Assembly: GCA_944383895.1 (NCBI GenBank)
Contig: CALWRH010000003.1
Coordinates: forward strand, 62,001-126,000
Source of the DNA: an uncultured Christensenellaceae bacterium
GTDB taxonomy: Bacteria > Bacillota > Clostridia > Christensenellales > UBA3700
Direction: 5' to 3'
Length of the DNA: 64,000 bases
The position numbers and the translations under genes were made by a program. Of this stretch, positions 1 to 8,511 are shown one piece after another. The notes under the pieces are model-generated. The model saw nothing but the letters and a program-made list of their open reading frames with translations, did no database searches and had not been told where the DNA came from. The stretch's first letter is position 1. Each line of letters begins with the position of its first letter.

Positions 1-248
1 CCGACGTGAGCGATAAGAGTGGATTTTCCTTCGTTAGCCTCTGCCGCGTAATTGAACAGCGCGATCCTTTCTTCGATGGTAAGAAGGATGCCTTCACCCG
101 TAGAACCTCCTACATAAAATCCGTTTACGCCTTTTTTGAGGTTGTATTTCACGAGTTTGTCAACTGCGGATTTGTTTACGTTGCCGTCTTTGTCGAACGG
201 GGTCAGCAATGCGGGCAATACGCCCTTGAACTTGTTTTTGTCTGTCAT
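1..248 (-). CDS. nanA: N-acetylneuraminate lyase, 5' part (cut by window start)
   Basis: Only the first 82 residues are in the window; the gene runs off the left edge. The start MTDKNKFKGVLPALLTPFD followed by the VGGSTGEG loop is the N-terminal beta-barrel signature of the DHDPS/NAL (class I pyruvate-dependent aldolase) family. The context (sialidase, nanE, nanK just upstream on the same strand) points to sialic acid lyase, which splits N-acetylneuraminate into ManNAc and pyruvate in the cytoplasm. The ATG at 248 is preceded by a good GGAGGCG site. It is the last visible gene of the operon, 25 bases after nanK. The catalytic lysine lies outside the window, so a related DHDPS-like aldolase cannot be excluded from this fragment alone. 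Confidence 0.83.
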   Translation of the reverse strand, partial: MTDKNKFKGVLPALLTPFDKDGNVNKSAVDKLVKYNLKKGVNGFYVGGSTGEGILLTIEERIALFNYAAEANEGKSTLIAHV

Positions 249-273
249 ATGTATTCGCCTCCGAATAGAATTG

Positions 274-1149
274 TTACTGATTTCTGAATTTGCCGCACAT
301 AGCGGAATATGCGGCGCCGAGAACGCCTGCTTTGTTGGCAAGTGCCGCGGGGCGGAGAACTGACGGAGCGCAATCGCCGCAGAGCGCGACAAAGTCGTTC
401 CACCAAAGGTTTTTTATTTCCACGACGCCGCCTCCTATGACGACGTTGTCGGGAGAATATTTTTCTACCGCGTATTTTATCACTCTGTGCATATTGTCGA
501 AGAAGTCTGCTTTTACCTTAGCGTATCTTTTATCGGTGAACACGAGAGAGATGTCGTTTTGTCCCGAATCGCGTTTGAGCGCGCTTGCCGAAACGTACTG
601 TTCCGCACAGCCTTTGTTGCCGCATTTGCAGACGTAGCCGTCCTTATGCAGCACTATATGCCCGAGATGCAGGTCTTCTACGCAGTCGCAGTCGAGCACG
701 CCCGGTTTGACGAGGGCGCTGCCGAGTCCCGTGCCGAGAGTCAGAACTACGTCGCGGTCCGAAAGGTCGCCGTAACAGTGCTCGGCAACCGCTGCCGCAG
801 TCGCGTCGTTGATCACGATCGCTGGCAGAGAAAACGTTTCTTTCAGGTCTTTTGCAAAGTCGTACCCCGTAAATCCGGGCAGAGCGTCTGTTGCGTAAGT
901 GACTTTGCCGCTGTCCCAATCCACGGTGCCCGCGGTAGCTACGGCTATCATGTCGCAGCCGTGTTTTTTGACGAGCGCGGCGACCGAAGAGTGTATGTTG
1001 GCGCGTATGCGTTCAAAGCCCATAGACGCCTCGGTAGGTACGAAAGAGAACGCTCCGAGATCGTAAGACTTCAGATCTTCTTTGTCGTTTACCGTAACGA
1101 CTGCGGATTTTATCGTCGTACCTCCGACGTCGAGACATGCGAGTTTCAC
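274..1149 (-). CDS. nanK: ROK-family N-acetylmannosamine kinase
   Basis: A 291-residue sugar kinase. The N-terminal phosphate loop VKLACLDVGGTTIKS, the LGTGLGSA segment and the zinc-site motif CKCGNKGCAEQY are diagnostic of ROK kinases. The start is taken as GTG at 1149, because the ROK fold begins immediately there; the longer open frame (to 1239) only runs back through nanE. The GTG overlaps the nanE stop in a GTGA arrangement, which implies translational coupling, with an AGAGG site inside the end of nanE. In this neighbourhood it should phosphorylate ManNAc to ManNAc-6-P, the NanE substrate. Substrate specificity is inferred from context; glucokinase-type ROK proteins have the same motifs. 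Confidence 0.85.
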   Translation of the reverse strand: MKLACLDVGGTTIKSAVVTVNDKEDLKSYDLGAFSFVPTEASMGFERIRANIHSSVAALVKKHGCDMIAVATAGTVDWDSGKVTYATDALPGFTGYDFAKDLKETFSLPAIVINDATAAAVAEHCYGDLSDRDVVLTLGTGLGSALVKPGVLDCDCVEDLHLGHIVLHKDGYVCKCGNKGCAEQYVSASALKRDSGQNDISLVFTDKRYAKVKADFFDNMHRVIKYAVEKYSPDNVVIGGGVVEIKNLWWNDFVALCGDCAPSVLRPAALANKAGVLGAAYSAMCGKFRNQ

Positions 1150-1820
1150 TTGTTGATTACCTCTGCAAAGCGTTTGGTGATGTCTTTGGGACGGGTGATA
1201 GAGCTGCCGATGACTACGGCGTAAACGCCCGTTGCCCATACTTTTTCGAGCTGTCCGCGTTCCCAGATACCGCCTTCGGCGATGATCTTGGTGGACGGGA
1301 AGTCTTTGACGAGTTTAGCGATAAAGTCCACGTCGGGGAGCTGTATTCCCTTGGTGTAAGAGGTGTAGCCGCGCAGAGTGGTGCCGACATAGTCGAAGCC
1401 GAGTTTTACCGCGTTTGCCGCCTCGTCGTAATCGCTGCAGTCGGCCATTATCTCTACGTCGGGAGCGGTTTTTCTGATGTAAGATACGAGTTCTTCGAGA
1501 GTAACTCCGCCTGGGCGCTTTCTGAGCGTAGCGTCGAGAGCTATTACTTTTGCGCCGCAGCCGATAAGATCGTCCACTTCTTTTTTGGTCGGGGTTATGT
1601 AAACTTCGCTGTCAGGATATTCCGCTTTTATAATGCAGATTATCGGGACGTCCACTTCGGAGCGGATGTCGACGATGTCGCTGACGTAGTTGGCACGGAT
1701 GCCGACCGCGCCGCCCGCAACTGCCGCGCGAGCCATGTACTTCATAATGCCGAGTCCGTAAAGAGGTTCGCCTTTTACTGCCTGGCAGGATACGATGAGA
1801 CCTCTGTTCAAATGTGCCAT
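1146..1820 (-). CDS. nanE: N-acetylmannosamine-6-phosphate 2-epimerase
   Basis: A 224-residue TIM-barrel protein. It shows the NanE start 'RGLIVSCQAVKGEPLYG', then 'AVAGGAVGIRAN', the ALDATLRKRP segment and the C-terminal phosphate-binding AEGGIW stretch. It converts ManNAc-6-P to GlcNAc-6-P, the step that feeds sialic acid carbon into amino-sugar metabolism. It lies 11 bases after the sialidase gene and overlaps nanK by 4 bases. An AAGAAGG ribosome site precedes the ATG. Length matches the family. Confidence 0.92.
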   Translation of the reverse strand: MAHLNRGLIVSCQAVKGEPLYGLGIMKYMARAAVAGGAVGIRANYVSDIVDIRSEVDVPIICIIKAEYPDSEVYITPTKKEVDDLIGCGAKVIALDATLRKRPGGVTLEELVSYIRKTAPDVEIMADCSDYDEAANAVKLGFDYVGTTLRGYTSYTKGIQLPDVDFIAKLVKDFPSTKIIAEGGIWERGQLEKVWATGVYAVVIGSSITRPKDITKRFAEVINK

Positions 1821-1831
1821 AAAAACCTTCT

Positions 1832-3148
1832 TTATTTATTGATATTGTTTTTCTTTATATCGTCGACGGTAAGAGTTATAAAATCTACCGTTTCGTGCTG
1901 AGTGCTGCCTTCGTACAGCACGCATATGGTGCCGTCTTTTGCCTGACACATGCTGCTGTATACGAATTCTCCTTCTTTGATCGTCGCCGCGTAAGGGAAA
2001 GTTTCTCCGTAGTCGTAAGAAAGTCTGATCACGCCGTGTTCGCGCTTTTTGGGATCCGCAGCGTTGAGGAGCAGAGTAGCGGGTCTGTCGCCGTCAACGA
2101 TATTTATCGCACTGATCTGACATATACACTGCGGAACGTCGATATGGTGATAGTCGTGCCAGCTCTCGCCTCCGTCCTTGCTGATCGCTACGGCTACTTT
2201 TCTGCAGCTTGCGTGATTGCGGACGAACACTTTGAGAGAGCCGTCGGGTAGTTCTATTATCTGGGATTCGCTTGTGCGCTCTCCGTCGATTATGAATTTG
2301 TGACCTACTTTGAAAATGCCAAGACGTTTGCGGTTTTCTCCCGCTACGCCGCCGAGTTTCCACGTTTTGCCCGAGTCATCGCTGTAAATGCAGGCGGTGC
2401 ACTCCATAAGAGGCCAGAATCTCGGGGTAAAGTATATCGGCGCAACAAGTCTGCCTTTATGTGCGCCGTTTTTTATCTTGAGTCCGACTCCCGGTCCGCA
2501 GCCGATAAAGCACATGTAGTCTTCTTTTATCTGATCGGAGATGCAGACGGGCTTGCTCCAGGTCACGCCGTCGTCGGAGCTTTCGGAAACATACATGTAA
2601 GAAGTGCGGTATTCTGTAAATCCGCCTTCGAGAGTCTTGATATTGCCGACTTTTTTACCGTTTTCTATAACGTTGAAATTTTCGTCGACTGTATAAGCAG
2701 TAGGGACGTCTTTGTCGTACAGCACGCCGTCCTTGCCGAGATAATAAGTTTTTTTGTCCTTGACGACTATCTGTCTGCCTTTCTTGTCAAGGCCTGTGCC
2801 GCGTCTGCTGTTGAGTATGCCTACGCCCGCAGGAGTGTGGCTGTAAAGCATGAATATCTTGTCGCTTTCGTCGTCGTAAACAAGACAGGGGTCTATTGCC
2901 GCAGACGAGAACTGCATGCTTTCGCCTTCTTCTTTTACGGCGATAAACATGTCCTGCCATGTCTTGCCGTTGTCGAGAGAGCGGCATATAGCTTTGTCTA
3001 TCCTGTTGGGGTTGTCGCTGCAAGTGAAATAACGGGCGTCAGCGCAGGCGACTATCGTGCCGTGTTTTGTCGTGATCACGGACGGGATGCGGTAGTTTCC
3101 CGCAGCGCCGCGCTCCTTGGAAAATAAAGGAAAAGGTTTTGAGATCAT
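1832..3148 (-). CDS. nanH: Exo-alpha-sialidase (BNR/Asp-box), apparently cytoplasmic
   Basis: A 438-residue six-bladed propeller sialidase (GH33-like). The arginine motif appears as YRIP near residue 19. Asp-boxes (SxDxGxTW) are visible as SLDNGKTW, SSDDGVTW, SDDSGKTW and SKDGGESW, with a weaker SYDYGETF. It removes terminal sialic acid from glycans. No signal peptide or transmembrane segment is present (start MISKPFPLFSKERGAAG), so it should act inside the cell on imported sialylated oligosaccharides. It is the first gene of the sialic acid operon, with an AGGAGAG site and a consensus promoter upstream (3204-3233). Confidence 0.88.
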   Translation of the reverse strand: MISKPFPLFSKERGAAGNYRIPSVITTKHGTIVACADARYFTCSDNPNRIDKAICRSLDNGKTWQDMFIAVKEEGESMQFSSAAIDPCLVYDDESDKIFMLYSHTPAGVGILNSRRGTGLDKKGRQIVVKDKKTYYLGKDGVLYDKDVPTAYTVDENFNVIENGKKVGNIKTLEGGFTEYRTSYMYVSESSDDGVTWSKPVCISDQIKEDYMCFIGCGPGVGLKIKNGAHKGRLVAPIYFTPRFWPLMECTACIYSDDSGKTWKLGGVAGENRKRLGIFKVGHKFIIDGERTSESQIIELPDGSLKVFVRNHASCRKVAVAISKDGGESWHDYHHIDVPQCICQISAINIVDGDRPATLLLNAADPKKREHGVIRLSYDYGETFPYAATIKEGEFVYSSMCQAKDGTICVLYEGSTQHETVDFITLTVDDIKKNNINK

Positions 3149-3203
3149 AAAAAACTCTCCTCGTTCATACGTCCGTGCGGATATTGCCCGACACGTTATG
3201 ATA

Positions 3204-3233
3204 ATTATATCATTTAGTTCGCGCGCAAGTCAA
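3204..3233 (-). promoter_or_regulatory. SigA-type promoter of the sialic acid operon
   Basis: On the minus strand TTGACT and TATAAT are separated by 18 bases, about 60 bases upstream of the sialidase start. No obvious operator palindrome is seen around it. Confidence 0.75.
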
Positions 3234-3379
3234 TACAAATGCTTTCGGATATGTGTTTTTTCGGAATAAATAAAGACAAAACAGTTGTCTTTGGCGGAGA
3301 GCTCTGCACCTGATCTGAAAAGCGTAACGAAACGGCGCGCAAAAAGATGCCTGAATAACGGAAAAAACCGTTAAACGTG

Positions 3380-3408
3380 TTGACAATAAAAGTGCGTCGG
3401 AATATAAT
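3380..3408 (+). promoter_or_regulatory. Consensus SigA promoter
   Basis: TTGACA, a 17-base spacer and TATAAT form a perfect consensus. Transcription would start near 3415 and run into the hairpin at 3425-3468 before the gene at 3538. The 3149-3537 gap therefore holds two divergent promoters and this hairpin. Confidence 0.82.
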
Positions 3409-3424
3409 TACTGCGAAAGAGCGA

Positions 3425-3468
3425 GGGCAACGGCGTCCGCGTATATTGCGGATGCCGTTGCTCTTTTT
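3425..3468 (+). terminator. Intrinsic terminator in the 5' leader (attenuator or tiny RNA)
   Basis: A 16-bp stem (3425-3440 with 3448-3463, two G-U pairs, 7-base loop) is followed directly by five T residues. It lies about 10 bases after the predicted transcription start and 70 bases before the first gene. Transcripts should therefore stop at about 50 nt unless the hairpin is prevented from forming. No alternative antiterminator pairing or leader peptide was found by eye. Confidence 0.75.
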
Positions 3469-3537
3469 CCGTCGTTATGGTAATATGTAGGTAACGGCGG
3501 TAATGCCGTAAACGGAGAGGAGAAAGAGAAGAGAAAT

Positions 3538-4149
3538 ATGTTGAAAGATGATCTCAAAAAGGTTTTTGAAAAGCCGACGCTTATTCAGATCGCGCTAAGT
3601 ACGGCAGCGGCGTGTTTTTCGCTGGTAGCATTCGGTCTTTTCTTTGCGGACGCTGTCGGCGACAAAGGAGGGGACGGTTTGCCTGCGTTCAAAATCGCTT
3701 TCGACGTCATGATCGACGGTTTGCATTTTAACGTCAGGGCATTTATCGCTTATTTTATTCCGCTGCTTTGCGGGGCGGCGGTAATATTTCCGTTTAAGGA
3801 GAAAAAGGTGTTTTATGCGTCCGCGTTCTTGTTGCTTGCGGCGGGTATAGTAATTTTCTGCATGAGGGAGATATATCTGACAAAGTACTCGGAAGAGCTT
3901 GCAGACATGTACCGCAAAGCGGGTGTGGAGCTTGCTGTTCCCGCGATCATTGCGGGTACGTTCTCGCTTGCAGCAGCGGTGCTATGCCTTGCAAGGGGAC
4001 TTGTCGGAGTGAAGTTCAGAGCGGCAAAAGACAGCGGCTTTAAGGTGCAGACTGTCGCAGAACACGAGATGAGCGGCGATGCGGTTTGCGCTGAAGGAGA
4101 GAAGAGCGAAAGGGTAAGCGACGGGGAGGAAGACAATGGAAAAGAATAA
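3538..4149 (+). CDS. Unknown four-TM membrane protein
   Basis: A 203-residue protein with four predicted membrane helices at about residues 17-38, 66-84, 94-112 and 132-153, and a charged, acidic cytoplasmic tail. No family was recognised. A purine-rich AGGAGAAAG site precedes the ATG. Its end overlaps the glycosidase start by 14 bases, so the two are one translational unit, and the protein may serve surface glycan handling. The function is not known. Confidence 0.7.
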   Translation: MLKDDLKKVFEKPTLIQIALSTAAACFSLVAFGLFFADAVGDKGGDGLPAFKIAFDVMIDGLHFNVRAFIAYFIPLLCGAAVIFPFKEKKVFYASAFLLLAAGIVIFCMREIYLTKYSEELADMYRKAGVELAVPAIIAGTFSLAAAVLCLARGLVGVKFRAAKDSGFKVQTVAEHEMSGDAVCAEGEKSERVSDGEEDNGKE

Positions 4150-5692
4150 GCTCGTTTTTGTATTATGTATAGTTCTCGTTGCGGCGATCTCGCTCGGTGT
4201 TCTGGTTTCCTGCACGACAAATCCCGCCAATCCCGACGGCATAAAAAATTATCTCGTGCTCGACGAAAACGTACAATATCAGAGCATGACGGGCTTCGGC
4301 GCATCGGCTGCATGGTGGGCGCAGACGGTTCCGCAGGGATCGCAGTCTGCTGCGGATCTCGCGACTTCTCTATATACTGACGAAGGTATAGGACTTACTA
4401 TATACCGTTACAATATAGGCGGAGGGTCGTGGGACTACAACGCATACGAAGACCATGCTGCGGGCGACTTCGTAGTATATCCCGAAATGAGAAATACGCA
4501 GTCTGCGTTTATCGCGGAGAATTACGATAAGAGCAGAAGCGCTGCGGACAATTTTGCGGACGATGCAAATTATGATTTCTCGAAGGATGCTAACGCGCTT
4601 GAATTCATGAGGCTTTGCGCTGAGCAGGAAGGCTCTACCGTGGAAAGGATCATCCTGTTTGCAAACTCTCCGCATTATCTTCTTACGACGTCGGGCAAAA
4701 CAAACGGAGATTATGCATATCAGAGCAATCTGCCCAAAGAAAATTATCAGGCTTATTGCGAATATCTGATGAAATATCTCGACTATGTCGTAAACGGTAT
4801 GGGATTGACCGTTGACAGCGTAAGCGCGATAAACGAGCCTCAGCACTCGTGGGGAGGAGAGGATTCTCCGCAGGAAGGCTGTCATTACGAGCCCGAAGAG
4901 CTTGCGGCTTTCTACGACGTGTTTTACGGATATCTGAAGGACTTCAACGAGAAAAACGGCACTGACGTAAAGATGGACGTGTTTGAAAGCGGCAATTACG
5001 ACGTATACAAATCAAAGGGCAGAGTCATGGAATACGTCTACGCGATGAGCAAGTACGACTATTTCGACGAGATAGACACTCTGAGCGTGCACTCATACGG
5101 TTCGCCTACGTCCGTAGAGGCGAGAGAGTCTTTCGTGTACATGCTCGATAATCTTTACGGCGACAAGTTCAATATCGAGATGAGCGAGATCTGCTATATG
5201 GAGGCAGGACTCGACACGGGTATGGAAAGCGCGCTGTGGCTTTCCGAAGTAATGCACAAGGATTTTGTCAATCTCGGCGCGAGCGCGTGGGGCTGGTGGA
5301 TGGCTACCAGCTGCGACGATTACAACGACGGACTCGTGACGTGGGCATGGAAGAGCGAAAACGGAGAAGTCGAACCTACAAAACGATACTATATACTCGG
5401 GCAGTATTCCCTGTTTGTCGACAGCGGCGACGTGCGCATCGAAGGGTATATAGACAATGCAGACAAAGGCGTTTTCGCAGTCGCTTTCAGAAAGGCTGAC
5501 GGCTCGATAATAGTTGTTATAACAAACACGGGTAGCAAAAAAGTACAGATAAATCTGCCGGACGGATACACGTCTCTGAAGGCGGTACAGACTGATGCTG
5601 ACAGCAGTCTTGAGACGGTTTACGACGGAGAATATAAGACGGCTTTTTCAGTCGGAGCGGAAAGCGTAACGACGCTTGTGATTTCCCGCTGA
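4136..5692 (+). CDS. GH30-family glycoside hydrolase, lipoprotein
   Basis: A 518-residue secreted enzyme. Residues 8-26 form a lipoprotein signal ending in LVSC, so it should be anchored outside the membrane. The catalytic barrel shows GFGASAAWWAQ, GGGSWDYN, ANSPHYLLTTSGKTNG, a general acid/base in NEPQ (E234) and a nucleophile candidate in SEIC (E351), followed by WGWW and a C-terminal beta domain. This arrangement resembles GH30 endo-beta-1,6-galactanases (subfamily 5), but the substrate is inferred. A GGAGG site lies before the ATG. It is followed by an oligopeptide-type transporter, suggesting extracellular cleavage coupled to uptake. Confidence 0.82.
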   Translation: MEKNKLVFVLCIVLVAAISLGVLVSCTTNPANPDGIKNYLVLDENVQYQSMTGFGASAAWWAQTVPQGSQSAADLATSLYTDEGIGLTIYRYNIGGGSWDYNAYEDHAAGDFVVYPEMRNTQSAFIAENYDKSRSAADNFADDANYDFSKDANALEFMRLCAEQEGSTVERIILFANSPHYLLTTSGKTNGDYAYQSNLPKENYQAYCEYLMKYLDYVVNGMGLTVDSVSAINEPQHSWGGEDSPQEGCHYEPEELAAFYDVFYGYLKDFNEKNGTDVKMDVFESGNYDVYKSKGRVMEYVYAMSKYDYFDEIDTLSVHSYGSPTSVEARESFVYMLDNLYGDKFNIEMSEICYMEAGLDTGMESALWLSEVMHKDFVNLGASAWGWWMATSCDDYNDGLVTWAWKSENGEVEPTKRYYILGQYSLFVDSGDVRIEGYIDNADKGVFAVAFRKADGSIIVVITNTGSKKVQINLPDGYTSLKAVQTDADSSLETVYDGEYKTAFSVGAESVTTLVISR

Positions 5693-5759
5693 GAGCTTGA
5701 CAACGAACGGCGATAAAAAATTTTTTATTAATTTTATATTAAAATATGCGGGCGCTGTG

Positions 5760-5789
5760 TTGACAAAATTGTTCTACATATAATAAAAT
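5760..5789 (+). promoter_or_regulatory. Probable promoter of the ABC transporter operon
   Basis: TTGACA and TAAAAT are 18 bases apart, about 95 bases before the binding-protein start. A closer TATAAT at 5779 would leave only 13 bases of spacer and is less likely. Confidence 0.55.
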
Positions 5790-5882
5790 AAAGTTGCGTT
5801 AAAAATTTGGTGCATACGCGCTTTGCACAATATTGAGGGACAAAAACACATAAGTGTGTATATTAAAAAACGGAGGCATAAT

Positions 5883-8396
5883 ATGAACAAATTCATGAGA
5901 AGAATGATGATTGCAGTTATCGCAGTCTGTCTTGTAGTTTCGTTTGTGTTCGTTGCTGTCGGCTGTAATAAAGACAAGACCGAGAGCAGTGCAAAGACTT
6001 ACACATATACGACCTATTCGACGGCTCTTGCGACCAACTGGAATCCGCATGCGTGGGAAACCAATGCAGACCAGTCCGTTCTCCTTTACCTCAGCACGCC
6101 TTTTGTGGATCTTTCTATCAAAGATTCCGTCAACGGCGAGTATCAGTGGGTATACGAGATGGCTACCAGCGTAACCGACGTTACCGAATCCAACCAGAGC
6201 GATCTGTCGAAGTACAATTGCTCGCTTCCTTCGGGAACAAGCGCTGAAAGCGTTACCGAGGGTTACGTTTTTGAGATCAAACTCAACGAAAACGCTAAGT
6301 GGCAGAACGGAGAGAAGATCACTGCAGACGATTATATTTATTCTATGCAGCAGCTCCTTAACCCCAAGATGAGAAACTATCGCGCTAACCTGTACATTGC
6401 AGGCGAATCCGCGATCGCAGGCGCTGCGAATTATTACAATTCCGAGGCTCCTATTTACGATCCTGTAGTTCCTCCTTACGGTGAAGGCGATACCCCTGAT
6501 TATTCTTTCGACATTACTTCTCAGCCTGTATATATCAATCTTACCAGCCAGAGCATGACGATCTCCAGCTATTCGTTTGCCGATATCAAGGATCTCGGAT
6601 ATATCCGCGACGATGAAAAGACCGGTGCTACCGGCGCAACCTCTTACAGCGAACTCTCCAAGCTCGCTAACCCCTACGGATTTATCGAAGTAAACGAAGA
6701 AACCAAGCCTATGATGCTTGAGATCATGGATCAGTATCTTTCTGCGTTCAGTCTTTCTATCTATAATTCAGATAAAACCGTTAACGAAGGGTATTTCAAA
6801 GAATTCCTCTTCTACAATACCGGCAAGTTCTCCGACAAGATAGAATATGACACCGTAGGTTGCTACAAGGTCGACGATTACACTATCCGTTACGTTACGG
6901 CAACCTATCTCGATCTCAACAACTTCCTTACCTCTCTTACTTCCACATGGCTTGTATACAAGCCGCTTTACGAAGCTAACAAGGACACCAGCGGCGCGCT
7001 CGTAACCACCAGATACGGCACGAGCAAAGAAACCACGATGTCTTACGGCGTTTACAAGCTCGAGTCCTTCCAGGAAGAAAAGCAGATGGTATTTACCCAG
7101 AACGAAAATTGGTACGGATTTACCAAGAACGATAAAGGCGAGCTCGTTTCTTACACCAACTTCGAAGTTGACGGCAAGAGCATTGAGCAGTGGAAGACCG
7201 ACAAGATCGTCATCAACGTCATGGACGACGCTGCTGCTAAGCAGGCGTTCCTCAAGGGTGAACTCAGCGAGTGGTCTCCGTCTGCGGAAGAGCTTTCCAC
7301 ATATAACCTCAGCGATCAGCTGTACAGAGTAGACGAAACCTATACGATGAGCTTCTTCTTCAATACCAACGAAGGAATGCTCAAGACCATGGACGCGTCC
7401 AAGGGCAACCAGAACAGCGTTGTTCTTACCAACACCAACTTCAGAAAGGCATTCAGCCTTGCAATAGACCGTAGCGAATACGTTACCGCAACGCCCGGAT
7501 ACAATCCGACATATTCGCTTATGAACGAGTTGTATTTCTACGACGTTTACAACGATCCTACTTCTATTTACAGACATACCGACGAGGCAATGCAGGCTAT
7601 CTGCAACCTTTACGGCGTTGAGTATGGCGAGGGTACTCCTTATAAGGATCTTGAGGCTGCTTACAACTCTATCACCGGTTATAACCTGACCGAGGCTAAA
7701 GCTCTTATGAAACAGGCTTGCGACCAACTCGTTGCTGCAGGCCTTTACAAGAAAGGCGAACCTATCAAGATCAGAGTTGCATGGGCGGCAGGCGCTCTTA
7801 CCTCTGACGACAACAAGCAGATCGCACTTATGAACAAGTATATCAACGCTGCTGTCGAAGGTTCCGGTTTCGGTACCGTTACTCTCGAGGCTGTCGGCAA
7901 CCTCAACAACAGATACGATGAAGTTCCTAACGGCAACTTCGCTATCGGTTACGGTGCATGGGGCGGCGCTGCGTTCTATCCGTTCAGAAATTTCCAGGTT
8001 TACATGGATCCTACTCAGTATAAAATCAACGAGGCTGCTAACTACGATCCTACCACCGAAACGCTTACCCTCAATATCCAGGGCGAAGACGTTACGATGA
8101 CCTGGCAGGATTGGTCCAACTGCATGATCGGTACGGGAGAATACGCTATGGCAAGCAATGATGTTAAACTCGAGATCACTGCAAAACTCGAAGAGGCGTT
8201 CCTGAACACTTACTATCGTATTCCTCTGTGCTCTACCACCGTTTGCTCGATGCTCTCTTATCAGTGCAAATACTACACCGAGAGCTACAACATCATGTAC
8301 GGTTTCGGCGGTCTCAGACTTATGGATTACACGATGAACGACGCAGAGTGGGTACAGTTCGTTAAAGACGAAGGCGGCACACTCAGCTACGTCTGA
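5883..8396 (+). CDS. Family 5 oligopeptide ABC transporter substrate-binding lipoprotein
   Basis: An 837-residue extracytoplasmic binding protein. The start is set at 5883, where GGAGG sits 6 bases upstream and the protein opens with a lipoprotein signal ending FVAVGC. Family 5 features are present, including NWNPHAW near the N-terminus, 'EIKLNENAKWQNGEKITADDYIYS', and FRKAFSLAIDR in the second lobe. It is longer than typical OppA (about 540-600 residues), with extra sequence across both lobes. Codon use is biased to ACC/CTC/TTC compared with neighbours, as expected for a highly expressed gene. Ligand is unknown; location after a GH30 enzyme allows a glycan or glycopeptide. Confidence 0.88.
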   Translation: MNKFMRRMMIAVIAVCLVVSFVFVAVGCNKDKTESSAKTYTYTTYSTALATNWNPHAWETNADQSVLLYLSTPFVDLSIKDSVNGEYQWVYEMATSVTDVTESNQSDLSKYNCSLPSGTSAESVTEGYVFEIKLNENAKWQNGEKITADDYIYSMQQLLNPKMRNYRANLYIAGESAIAGAANYYNSEAPIYDPVVPPYGEGDTPDYSFDITSQPVYINLTSQSMTISSYSFADIKDLGYIRDDEKTGATGATSYSELSKLANPYGFIEVNEETKPMMLEIMDQYLSAFSLSIYNSDKTVNEGYFKEFLFYNTGKFSDKIEYDTVGCYKVDDYTIRYVTATYLDLNNFLTSLTSTWLVYKPLYEANKDTSGALVTTRYGTSKETTMSYGVYKLESFQEEKQMVFTQNENWYGFTKNDKGELVSYTNFEVDGKSIEQWKTDKIVINVMDDAAAKQAFLKGELSEWSPSAEELSTYNLSDQLYRVDETYTMSFFFNTNEGMLKTMDASKGNQNSVVLTNTNFRKAFSLAIDRSEYVTATPGYNPTYSLMNELYFYDVYNDPTSIYRHTDEAMQAICNLYGVEYGEGTPYKDLEAAYNSITGYNLTEAKALMKQACDQLVAAGLYKKGEPIKIRVAWAAGALTSDDNKQIALMNKYINAAVEGSGFGTVTLEAVGNLNNRYDEVPNGNFAIGYGAWGGAAFYPFRNFQVYMDPTQYKINEAANYDPTTETLTLNIQGEDVTMTWQDWSNCMIGTGEYAMASNDVKLEITAKLEEAFLNTYYRIPLCSTTVCSMLSYQCKYYTESYNIMYGFGGLRLMDYTMNDAEWVQFVKDEGGTLSYV

Positions 8397-8420
8397 TAAG
8401 ACGTCAATTGAATAATATAT

Positions 8421-8490
8421 GCGGCGGGAGATTTTCTCCCGTCGCACAGATGTTTACGGCTTGCCGCGCCCGGATCTTCCGTGCGCGGCA
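8421..8490 (+). promoter_or_regulatory. Tandem RNA hairpins between binding protein and permease genes
   Basis: Hairpin one pairs 8421-8430 with 8436-8445 (10 bp, 5-base loop). Hairpin two pairs 8462-8469 with 8483-8490 (8 bp). Neither is followed by a T-run, so they are more likely mRNA 3'-end stabilisers or processing sites than full terminators. This would let the binding protein be made in excess over the permeases. Confidence 0.6.
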
Positions 8491-8511
8491 GGAATATGCA
8501 AAGGAGATACA

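Noticed and set aside
2300..3127. Long plus-strand frames opposite the sialidase, SpoIIE and iol genes
   Set aside because: They are antisense shadows of well-identified genes, with Val/Phe/Tyr/Arg-rich artefact composition and no ribosome sites.
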